From NCBI RefSeq assembly GCF_016124105.1, contig NZ_JADGMQ010000001.1, forward strand, positions 426,707 through 490,706: 64,000 bases of DNA, read 5' to 3'. Source of the stretch: Aquamicrobium zhengzhouense. Lineage in GTDB: Bacteria > Pseudomonadota > Alphaproteobacteria > Rhizobiales > Rhizobiaceae. Positions 47,186-56,200 of this stretch are shown one piece after another (the stretch's first letter is position 1; each line of letters begins with the position of its first letter). Position numbers and translations under genes: made by a program. A model generated the notes under the pieces. It did no database searches. It was not told where the DNA came from and saw only the letters and a program-made list of their open reading frames with translations.

Positions 47186-47506
47186 TCACGCGTTCTTTAT
47201 CGTCTCGACGGCCTGCGCAAGCAGCTCTTCCATCGTTCTGCGGATCTGGTGATCGGATTGGGAGACGCCTGAAGCTGCGAAGTCGGCTTTCAACTTCCGA
47301 AATACGTCTTCATCGCCCACTTCTTCGAAGTCAGCAATCACGACCTCTTTTGCATATGCCTCGGCATCGTCTCCGGTCTTTCCAAGTTTCTCAGCCGCCC
47401 ACAGACCCAGTAACTTGTTTCGACGCGCATACGCCTTGAACCGCAACTCCTCGTCGTGGGCGAACTTCTTCTCGAAGGCGTCCTTGCGATCATCCATGTT
47501 GGTCAT
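47186..47506 (-). CDS. ATPase inhibitor subunit zeta (DUF1476)
   Basis: A 106-residue protein of the DUF1476 family, shown in Paracoccus denitrificans to be the zeta inhibitor of F1-ATPase. The diagnostic start DDRKDAFEKKFAHDEELRFKAYARRNKLLGLWAAE is complete, followed by a four-helix core. It blocks ATP hydrolysis when respiration fails, and its N-terminal segment is the inhibitory region. ATG 47506 is chosen; 47497 (MDDRKDAF) is possible. It is divergent from DUF1289. Confidence 0.92.
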   Translation of the reverse strand: MTNMDDRKDAFEKKFAHDEELRFKAYARRNKLLGLWAAEKLGKTGDDAEAYAKEVVIADFEEVGDEDVFRKLKADFAASGVSQSDHQIRRTMEELLAQAVETIKNA

Positions 47507-47641
47507 GCCCGTATCCTCTGTCGCCGGAGTTAGACGCCGGCATAAACGTAGCGTCATCCAAAGAACAAATGGCCGCCATCCGGTCAATATGCAGCTTGCA
47601 TCAGATCTAGTGGTGCTCCATGTCTGGCCCAAGAGGCAAAG

Positions 47642-47887
47642 GTGAATAATTCCGAAATGGCGATTAGCTCCCCCTGCATCCTGGTATGCGTAATCGATCA
47701 GCAAAGCGGCTATTGCTTTGGCTGCGGTCGAACAACCGACGAAATCGCATCCTGGGTCAGCATGACAGAGGATGGTCGCGCACGGGTGTTGGCCGAGCTT
47801 CCCGGCCGCATGGAGGGAATTGAGCGAAAGCCGCGTCGAGAGACCAGACGGTCACGTATGGCCCGCGAACGTGGCGGAGCTTCGTGA
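47642..47887 (+). CDS. DUF1289 family small cysteine-rich protein
   Basis: An 81-residue protein with the DUF1289 pattern SPCILVCVIDQQSGYCFGCGRTTDEIASW, whose four cysteines suggest a zinc or iron-sulfur site. The C-terminus is arginine rich (RKPRRETRRSRMARERG). GTG at 47642 follows AGAGG; ATG 47657 is an alternative. Its stop overlaps the aspartic protease gene start (GTGA), so the two are coupled. Function unknown. Confidence 0.87.
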   Translation: MNNSEMAISSPCILVCVIDQQSGYCFGCGRTTDEIASWVSMTEDGRARVLAELPGRMEGIERKPRRETRRSRMARERGGAS

Positions 47888-48591
47888 TGTCCCGGCTTTT
47901 ATGGGTGCTCCTCGCTGCGATAGCACTCGGGTTGATCGTGCTGATCGCGCGGCACGATGCTGGAACGGTGTTCGGTCTGGAGAGTGAAGCTTTTGCCCGC
48001 ACGCTGGCGCTGGGTACGATCGCCGCGTTCATCGGGGCCGGCATATTCCGCTCAGGCTACGCCTTCTCCTATCTTGCGAAGGCAGCTTTCTTCTGGTTGT
48101 TGATCATTGCAGCGCTGGTGGGTGGCTACCAGTACCGTTACGAGCTCCAGGACGTGGCGAACCGCATGACGGCGGGGCTTATTCCCGGCAGCCCCCTCTC
48201 CATCAAGGACGCAGATGGCCGCGTGTCGGTGATGCTGGAGCGCCTGCGAAACGGCCATTTTGAGGTGAAAGCGGAGTTTGACGGCGCTGCTGTGGTTGCG
48301 ATGATCGACACCGGAGCAACGTCTACCGTTCTAACGTATCAAGACGCAGAACGGGCTGGTCTGAACCCGGACGGACTGGATTTTACGGTTCCTGTCATGA
48401 CCGCCAATGGAACCGCGAAGGCGGCTCGGGCTGTGATCGATGAGTTGCGCATCGGCGCGATAGTCCGTCGACGCGTACCGGTTCTGGTAACCGAAGCAGG
48501 CCGGCTCGACAGGAGCCTGCTTGGAATGAACGTAATAGGCACCCTCTCCGGTTTTGATATGCGCGGAGATCGGTTGATCCTGCGAGATTAG
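47884..48591 (+). CDS. Membrane-anchored clan AA retropepsin-like aspartic protease (TIGR02281 type)
   Basis: A 235-residue protein with three N-terminal hydrophobic segments (about residues 4-22, 38-56, 61-78) followed by a single retropepsin-like domain: FDGAAVVAMIDTGATSTVLTYQDAE holds the catalytic DTGAT, and LDRSLLGMNVIGTL is the family ending. One domain means it must dimerise to form the active site. Related to SpoIIGA-independent bacterial perivisceral proteases of unknown target. ATG 47887 or GTG 47884 starts it. Overlaps dusA by four bases, tail to tail. Confidence 0.87.
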   Translation: MMSRLLWVLLAAIALGLIVLIARHDAGTVFGLESEAFARTLALGTIAAFIGAGIFRSGYAFSYLAKAAFFWLLIIAALVGGYQYRYELQDVANRMTAGLIPGSPLSIKDADGRVSVMLERLRNGHFEVKAEFDGAAVVAMIDTGATSTVLTYQDAERAGLNPDGLDFTVPVMTANGTAKAARAVIDELRIGAIVRRRVPVLVTEAGRLDRSLLGMNVIGTLSGFDMRGDRLILRD

Positions 48592-49607
48592 GCTGCAGGT
48601 ATCTCGACACTGTCGAAGCGGATGTGGCTAAGCGCTTCAAGCATGAGGCTCGGATCGGCACCTGCCCGCGTTGCGTCCGTCGACAATATCTGACGCCAGC
48701 GCCTTGCGCCTGGAAGGCCGTGAAACAGACCAGTCATATGCCGGGTGATATGAACCAGGCGGCCGCCATTCTCGATGTGTCGGGCCGAGTAACGTACCAT
48801 CGTTTCGACCACCTCCTCCCAGTCAATCTGGTTCCGTTCGGCGCCGTATACGATGTGGTCTACCTCAGCCATGAGGCCAGGATTGTGATAAGCGGCACGG
48901 CCTAGCATGACGCCATCTACGCCATTGCTCAAGTGTGCCTTGACCTCTTCGACGCTTACGACCCCGCCGTTAATTCCGATGAATCGGCCTTCATGTCTCG
49001 CCTTAAGTCGATAAACACGATTATAATCTAACGGCGGTATACCTCTGTTTTCCTTAGGAGAAAGACCCTGAAGCCATGCCTTTCTTGCATGAACCCAGAG
49101 CGCATCTGCGCCTACCTCCAGCACAAGTTCGGCAAGATCATCCAACGCGAGCTCGGGGTCCTGGTCGTCGACCCCGATCCGGCACTTCACGGTCACGGGT
49201 ACGTTGACCTCAGACTTCATGCTGTCAACGCACTCCGCCACGAGCCGAGGCGTCTTCATCAGGCACGCGCCAAAGGTACCTGATTGCACACGATCTGAGG
49301 GGCAACCGACGTTCAGGTTGATCTCGTCATATCCAAACTGGGCGCCGATGCGCGCAGCTGCCGCAAGCCTCTCGGGATCCGAGCCGCCGAGTTGCAGAGC
49401 AATCGGATGCTCCTGTGCATCGAACCCGAGGAGCCGTTCGCGGTCCCCATGAATGATCGCATCTGCGACGACCATTTCTGTGTACAGAAGTGCCCGCCGT
49501 GTAAGTTGCCGATGAAAAAATCGGCAGTGACGGTCACTCCAGTCCATCATCGGTGCGACAGAAAATTTGTGCTCGGGATAAGTCATCGTGCGCTGGCCGC
49601 AGGTCAT
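48588..49607 (-). CDS. dusA: tRNA-dihydrouridine synthase DusA
   Basis: A 339-residue FMN enzyme. FSVAPMMDWSDRHCRFFHRQL is the DusA-specific start, NLNVGCPSDRVQSGTFGACLM carries the catalytic cysteine, and VKCRIGVDDQDP and HARKAWLQGLSPKENR match DusA rather than DusB/C. It makes dihydrouridine at positions 20/20a of tRNA. The start is ATG 49607 or 49586; further extension would enter folK. A second Dus protein, DusB, lies in the same window. Confidence 0.93.
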   Translation of the reverse strand: MTCGQRTMTYPEHKFSVAPMMDWSDRHCRFFHRQLTRRALLYTEMVVADAIIHGDRERLLGFDAQEHPIALQLGGSDPERLAAAARIGAQFGYDEINLNVGCPSDRVQSGTFGACLMKTPRLVAECVDSMKSEVNVPVTVKCRIGVDDQDPELALDDLAELVLEVGADALWVHARKAWLQGLSPKENRGIPPLDYNRVYRLKARHEGRFIGINGGVVSVEEVKAHLSNGVDGVMLGRAAYHNPGLMAEVDHIVYGAERNQIDWEEVVETMVRYSARHIENGGRLVHITRHMTGLFHGLPGARRWRQILSTDATRAGADPSLMLEALSHIRFDSVEIPAA

Positions 49608-49641
49608 GTTGCGGCTCAAATAGACGTTAAAGGCGAAAAAG

Positions 49642-50163
49642 TCACGCCGAGGGGCGCCACCAGCCGCCACCGCCGTCGATTTTGATGATCCCCGCCTGAT
49701 CGGTTCTGGCGAGAAGCTCAGCAACAGGAGCGCCCTCAAGCGACAGATCAGGTGCGATCTCCTGTAGTGGTGCCAACACGAAGGCTCGGTCCTTCATCCG
49801 CGGATGAGGGACTTGCAGATCCCCCTCCTCGATACGCTCGTCGCCATAGATAAGGAGGTCGATATCGATGGTGCGCGGGCCCCAACGCTCCTTGCGCACC
49901 CGCTTCAGCGCGCGTTCGCGGTCTAGGCAGAGATCGAGCAGATCGCGAGCACTCAGCGAGGTTTCGACTGCCGCCACGGCGTTCAGGAAATCCGGTTGAT
50001 CGGTCACGCCCCAGGGAGGCGTCCTATACAATGAGGACACCGAAAGGACCCGCACTTGTGGGGGAGCTTCCAAGGCACGCAAAGCAGTCGCCATGGAAAC
50101 CACCGGATCGCCGACATTACCGCCTAACCCAAGGTAAGCAACTTTATTGCTGGGGCCAGGCAA
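49642..50163 (-). CDS. folK: Folate pyrophosphokinase (HPPK)
   Basis: A 173-residue enzyme adding pyrophosphate to 6-hydroxymethyl-dihydropterin. It has VAYLGLGGNVGDPVVSMATAL, SLYRTPPWGVTDQPDFLNAV and RWGPRTIDIDLLIYGDE, the HPPK signature. I place the start at a TTG (50163), because GGAGG lies exactly six bases upstream inside the folB coding region; a GTG at 50190 is the other option. The reading frames of folB and folK overlap by 20 bases, so folK is translated through coupling. Confidence 0.92.
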   Translation of the reverse strand: MPGPSNKVAYLGLGGNVGDPVVSMATALRALEAPPQVRVLSVSSLYRTPPWGVTDQPDFLNAVAAVETSLSARDLLDLCLDRERALKRVRKERWGPRTIDIDLLIYGDERIEEGDLQVPHPRMKDRAFVLAPLQEIAPDLSLEGAPVAELLARTDQAGIIKIDGGGGWWRPSA

Positions 50164-50506
50164 GCGTGACCTCCACGTAGTCCAAGACACCTGGAACCGG
50201 CGCGTTTGGCTTGCGCACCGTGATCTGCGAGCTCACCATCTGCGGGAATTTCTCGCTGAGCGCCTTGGCGATATCAAGTGCCAGCGTCTCGATCAGGAAG
50301 CGCCTTTTGCCTGTAACGATCCTCTCAATTTCCATGAACGCGACGCCGTAATCGACTGTAGAAGCGATGGAATCCTGTTCCAGTCCGACATCCGGCCTCA
50401 CAGTCAGTTCGCAGTCGACGTAGAAGCGCTGACCTAGACGCTCTTCCTCATCAAGGACGCCGTGCCTCGCAAAGAAGGCGCAATTTTTCATTCGAATGAC
50501 GTACAT
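50144..50506 (-). CDS. folB: Dihydroneopterin aldolase
   Basis: A 120-residue tunnelling-fold enzyme that converts dihydroneopterin to 6-hydroxymethyl-dihydropterin. YVIRMKNCAFFARHGVLDEE is the typical N-terminus, DYGVAFMEIERIV and LIETLALDIAKAL form the pterin site, and KPNAPVPGVLDYVEV the C-terminal block. ATG 50506 has AAGGA ten bases upstream. Middle gene of folP-folB-folK. Confidence 0.94.
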   Translation of the reverse strand: MYVIRMKNCAFFARHGVLDEEERLGQRFYVDCELTVRPDVGLEQDSIASTVDYGVAFMEIERIVTGKRRFLIETLALDIAKALSEKFPQMVSSQITVRKPNAPVPGVLDYVEVTLAWPQQ

Positions 50507-50558
50507 GTGTAATTCCTTATGCGCCGGCACCGCCGGGATCTGCGGTAAACGAAACGGC

Positions 50559-51413
50559 TTAGCTACGCCCTGCAGTGACGCCGCGCTTGATTAGTTCGTC
50601 AGCAAATCTCAAGGCGTCGTGATTCATTGCAACGTTATGCACTCTGAATATTGCTGCGCCTTGGAAGCGGGTGATGACGCTCGTTGACGTCGTCCCCGCA
50701 TCGCGCTCAGCAGCATCCTTGCCGGTTATCGTCCCAATGAAACGCTTTCGCGAGGTGCCGATCAGGAGGGGGAACCCGAGTGTATGGAGCTCGTCGAGCC
50801 TAGCCATCAAATCAAGATTTGCTTTTGGCGTTTCCTTCGCGAAGCCAAATCCGGGGTCAAGGACGATCTGTTGGTCCCTTACATTCGCGTCCTTGGCAAT
50901 CTTGAGCGAATGCCGAAGAAAATGCAGCTGATCCTCGATGACATCAGGCAGCGTCTCCCGACCGCGCCCGGTGTGCATCACGACAAGACCGGCGCCGGTG
51001 TCAGCAGCTACCTTCGCTATTCCTGGCTCGCGCTGCAGACCCCAAACATCATTGACTATATGCGCGCCTGCATGGACGGCCCGCCTCGCCGTTTCTTCCC
51101 GGTATGTATCAACGGAAAGAATGACGTCGGATCGGTTTGCAAGCGCCTCGATGACGGGAAGAATGCGCCGCTGTTCTTCCTTGGCGTCGACCTGATCCCC
51201 TCCGGGTCGCGTAGACTCGCCGCCGATATCAATAATGTCGGCGCCTTCCCGGATTAATGTTTCTGCCTGTGCTAACGCCGCATCTATCGAGGTGTAACGG
51301 CCACCGTCGGAAAAACTGTCCGGCGTGACATTCAATATGCCCATCAAACGAGCAACGGGACCGAGTTCCAGGCTGCGCCCATGCGCAAGTGGCCAATGGT
51401 AAGAAGCGAACAT
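50559..51413 (-). CDS. folP: Dihydropteroate synthase
   Basis: A 284-residue TIM-barrel enzyme joining p-aminobenzoate to the pterin, the target of sulfonamides. It has LMGILNVTPDSFSDGGRY, DIIDIGGESTRPGG, NDVWGLQREPGI, LDPGFGFAKETPKN and GTSRKRFIG, all intact and without the inserted residues of sul enzymes. First gene of the fol operon; folB follows after 52 bases. Confidence 0.96.
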   Translation of the reverse strand: MFASYHWPLAHGRSLELGPVARLMGILNVTPDSFSDGGRYTSIDAALAQAETLIREGADIIDIGGESTRPGGDQVDAKEEQRRILPVIEALANRSDVILSVDTYREETARRAVHAGAHIVNDVWGLQREPGIAKVAADTGAGLVVMHTGRGRETLPDVIEDQLHFLRHSLKIAKDANVRDQQIVLDPGFGFAKETPKANLDLMARLDELHTLGFPLLIGTSRKRFIGTITGKDAAERDAGTTSTSVITRFQGAAIFRVHNVAMNHDALRFADELIKRGVTAGRS

Positions 51414-51486
51414 TCGCTACTCCAAATGTATACAGTTCGTCCTTAGCCGCGCATCAGGCACATGACAATTAATTTTCAGCATATAC

Positions 51487-51529
51487 GCCTCTTGGGCGGC
51501 GGGCTCCACATAGCTGATTGCCAAGAGGC
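51487..51529. repeat. Nine-base inverted repeat between folP and the DUF922 gene
   Basis: GCCTCTTGG at 51487-51495 is exactly complementary to CCAAGAGGC at 51521-51529 with a 25-base loop. It lies in the 172-base divergent region, 58 bases before the DUF922 ATG, and could be a regulator's paired half-sites or a leader hairpin. Chance is not excluded. Confidence 0.35.
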
Positions 51530-51585
51530 TGCCCCCTCTCCAAAGTGCCACAGGGTAGTCAGATACGCGAAGAGGTCATGATTTA

Positions 51586-52197
51586 ATGCGCAGAGCCGCA
51601 GTTCTGCTGTCCAGCGTTCTCGTGCCGCTGTGTTCGGCGGCTGAGCTTCGTGCCGCGACCGTCGAAAAGACTTACCGCTATTATAAGGTCAGGGGAGCTA
51701 GTCTGGAGGAAATCGAGCAGGATGTGCGGCGGAGAGGTCCAAAGCTTGAGTCGGGTGTGCGGCATCCAGGTGCGACATCTCTCGAATTCAAGGCGAACGT
51801 GTCTTACGCTGAACGCCCGGGGAGATGCTGGGTAGACGGCGCAACGGTTACGGTGAAGGCCGAAGTCACCCTTCCTCGATGGGTCGGCAACAGGAAGGCG
51901 GATCCGGACACTCGGCTAATCTGGCAGGCGCTTGAAATGGACATCAAGCGCCACGAAGAATTCCACGTCACGATTGCGAAAAATCATGCGTTCGCGCTTG
52001 AGCGCACGCTCACTGAGCTGCAGCGCTATTCCAGCTGCGAACGGGCCAAGGCGGCAACTCAGGAGACGATAGATAACGTGCTGAAGAGGCACGATAGAGA
52101 GCAGGAGAAGTTCGATCGCGTGGAAAGTGCGAATTTCTCGGATCGCCTCGCGCGGCTTGTTCGTAGCCGCGCTCAGCAGATGGATCAATTAAGGTGA
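51586..52197 (+). CDS. DUF922 family predicted secreted Zn-dependent protease
   Basis: A 203-residue protein with a signal peptide (residues 1-24, ending LRAA) and the DUF922 layout: KTYRYYKVRGASLEEIEQDVRRRGP, the VTLPRW strand, and a zinc motif H123-E-E-F-H127 in the helix MDIKRHEEFHVTIAKNHAF. The HExxH helix supports a metallopeptidase, though activity has not, to my knowledge, been shown for the family. An AGAGG site precedes the ATG. It meets the ferredoxin gene tail to tail with no gap. Confidence 0.85.
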   Translation: MRRAAVLLSSVLVPLCSAAELRAATVEKTYRYYKVRGASLEEIEQDVRRRGPKLESGVRHPGATSLEFKANVSYAERPGRCWVDGATVTVKAEVTLPRWVGNRKADPDTRLIWQALEMDIKRHEEFHVTIAKNHAFALERTLTELQRYSSCERAKAATQETIDNVLKRHDREQEKFDRVESANFSDRLARLVRSRAQQMDQLR

Positions 52198-53006
<809 letters not shown>

Positions 53007-53064
53007 ACTCTTCGCGCGACCTATACACGCGGAACGGGCAGTGCGTCACGCGCCTTTCCGCTGC

Positions 53065-53119
53065 GTTAACGAAGTAAGAAAAAATTTCAAAGGTTTCCGC
53101 CCGTTAACCTTATATTTAA
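53065..53119. promoter_or_regulatory. CtrA-like TTAA motifs between the Hpt gene and the GPR-like gene
   Basis: GTTAAC occurs at 53065-53070, and CCGTTAACC is followed by TTAA (TTAA 53104-53107, TTAA 53116-53119, eight bases between). The CtrA consensus is TTAA-N7-TTAAC, so spacing is off by one, or one base mismatches at seven. The region is divergent and AT rich compared with its surroundings. A cell-cycle regulator would suit a polar growth gene, but this is a pattern match. Confidence 0.35.
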
Positions 53120-53257
53120 AGTTTTACACATGGGCGCAAATGCGAGTTCCCTTAAACGGGCTGTGCCAGTACGATACGCATTGGCCCGGAAAGGGTCAGG
53201 CGTGCGGGCACGAGGCGCCGAAAGGCGGCCCGCTAGAGAGTACAGGGTATCAGCGGC

Positions 53258-56200
53258 ATGGCGCGTAAAGCAGTTAACATCAGCGACCTCGACAACAACG
53301 TCGCCAAGGAACTGGAAGACGCTCTCGACATCGATCTTTTTGTCGATGACGGACAAAGCGGGCTGGATATGTCCAGCTCGATCGCGGATTTTGAAGCCCA
53401 GATCGCACAGGCGGCGGCAGACCTTGCTCGTGATTCAAGGGCTGCGACTGTCTCCTACGCGACATCCAAGGCAGAAAAGCCTGCTCCGAAGACACCCGTC
53501 GAGAAGCCTCAGCCGAAGCCCGCGAATGCACGTGAGCCCAACAGTGATCTGAAGCCGGTTGAGCTGGCTCCGTCGACACCGCCCTCGCCTCAGTTTACGC
53601 ACGCCAACGACGATAGACAAAAAGACTATCGCGCGCTTCAGCAGATGGTCCATCGGCACGGCTCGCGGGCTATCTACTGGACTGTAGCCATCCTATCCCT
53701 CGCCTGGGTCGCAGGCGCTATGGTGATGGGCAGCATGCTCTTCTCGCCGCCTCTGTGGGAAGTGCGATCGATCTCCCAGCTCGTTTCTTCGCCTGGGCTG
53801 GTAGGCCTTATTGTTGCGATTGTGCTTCCGGTCATTCTTTTCTGGGGTTTTGGCGTGATGATCCGCCGGGCACAGGAAATGCGTGCCGCAGCCCAATCGA
53901 TGACGGAAGTCGCAATCCGCCTTGCTGAGCCAGAGCAGCTTGCAACCGATCGCGTCATGATGGTCGGTCAGGCGGTACGCCGCGAAGTACAGGCGATGGG
54001 CGAAGGCATTGAACGCACCCTCGCCCGCGCTGTCGAGCTCGAGGCGCTGGTTCACACTGAGGTCAATGAACTTGAGCGTGCCTACTCGGACAATGAAAGC
54101 CGAATTCGTGCCCTTATCGATGGTCTTGGCAGCGAACGCGAAGCTGTCGTTATGCATGCGGAACGTGTTCGTGCATCTATTTCGGGCGCACATGAGACGC
54201 TGAAAGACGAACTGGCGTCTGCAAGCGACGTTATCAGCGACAATATTCTCGGGGTTTCCAGCCGCCTTGCTTCTACCATTTCCGACTCCGGTGCTCAGCT
54301 GGTCGACCGTATCAATGAAAGCGGCATGGGGCTCTACAGCACCCTCGATGAGCGACTGGATGCGATCGCTGACCGCATCACAACTTCCGGCGAGGGCTTT
54401 GCCAGCCTCCTCGATACACGAATTGCGAAACTGACCCAGAGCACTGACGACGTAACGCGTACGCTGTCGCAGATGCTCGATGAACGCACGTCCGGCATGG
54501 TGTCCCTGCTTGGCGGTGCTACCAACAATTTGAACTCTGAGCTGACCGCGCGACTGGAAGGCATTGAAGCGACCTTGCGCGAACGCGGTCAGGCTTTGAT
54601 CCACGAGTTCCAGACCCGGGCAGAAGCGCTCGACACCGGCGCACAGAAGCTTAACGCTGCCCTTGAAGCACGTGCACGCCAGATTAACGAGACCCTAGTC
54701 GATAGGTCGCGCGAGATCGCGCAGACCTTTACCGATGGCAAGCAGGCCATTAGCGCCGTCGTTGAAGAGAGCAAGGCGCGCATCGGTTCGGAAATGGCCG
54801 AATTGGTCATGTCGACTTCTACGATGCTCGAAGGTCGCGCTTCCGAATTCGCCGAGCGTCTGGGTCAGGGACGCGACCTCATCGCGCAAGCCCTCGAGGC
54901 TGATCTCGCGCAGGTTGCCGAGGCACGGCAGAGCGTCGATGTGGCCATGACAAGCCATGTTGAGCGCCTAGCGCAGGGCCGCCAGCTTCTCTCCAACCTT
55001 TTGGAGGAAGACCTCCAGAAGGTGGCATCGACACACGAAATGATCGAAGCAGCGGTCCACGGCAACATTGAGAAGTTTGCCGAGAGCCGCGAGGCAATGA
55101 CGCGTGCTCTGGAAGACGACCTCCATAAGTTGACCGAAGCGCGCGCGCAGGTTGACGCTGCGGTCACTGGCCATATCGAAAAATTCGCCGAGGGGCGCGT
55201 ACAAATTGCCGCCGTGCTCGAAACTGATCTTGAGCGCGTTCGGCAGGCGCGAGACGAGCTCGACGGAGCCGTTTCTCAGCATGTGGCCACCATCGTCGAG
55301 CGCCAGAAGGATCTTACAACAGCTCTATCCGTGGATATCGCCCGGGTGGAAGGTGCCTTTGATCAGCAGGCGAACGTCCTGGGAGAGCGGACTGCGGAAA
55401 TGCAGAGCGTGCTCTCTAGCAGCATTGACCAGATCAAGGACACCTTCGGGAACGAGGTCGCTCGCATCGACAACGCGCTTGCAGGACAGGCAGATGTTAT
55501 CGCAGATCGTGCGCAGGCAGTCGAAGCTCGCTTGTCAGCCGGTGCTGAGGCGATCCGCGCGAACATCGACTCCGACCTTGCACGTATCGATGATGCACTG
55601 GCGAACCAGCATCAGGTGATCGAAGCACGCACCCGCACGATCGAAAGCGCTCTGCATGCTGGCGCCGACAACATTCGAAACGTGCTTGGTGATGATCTTG
55701 CCAAAATCGAAGATGTGCTTGCACGCCAAAGCGGTGTTATTGAACAGCGCACAAAGCAGCTTCATGAAAGCCTGACGGCTGATGTCGGTCGTTTCGAGCA
55801 CGTTTTTGATCGTCAGGCCGAGGTGCTCGAGAACCGCACCAGCGCGCTGGCCGACAAGGTTCGCGAAAGCGCAGAAGCTGTTCACGGCATACTCTCGCAT
55901 GACGTTTCCCGTCTTGAAAACGCGTTTGCCCAGCACGCTGGCTTGATCGAGGAGCGTTCAGGCGAGCTGTCTCACGCAATTGCGTCCGGCGCGGCAGTCG
56001 TCCGCAACGCGATTGGCGAGGACATCCAGCAGATTGAGCGGGTCTTTGCAGAACAGGCTGGCGTAATCGAAGCTCGCACTGGTGCCCTGGCCGAGACGCT
56101 TGTTTCGGGCGCAGCAACTGTTCGCGACGCACTCGGACAGGATGTTGAACGGATCGAAACTCTGTTCGGCCAGCAGGCCGGGTTGATCGACGAACGCACA

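Noticed and set aside
53693-54604. A 303-codon antisense frame at the start of the GPR-like gene
   Set aside because: Codon bias of the real gene leaves this frame open; the translation shows no domain and crosses the membrane-segment coding region.
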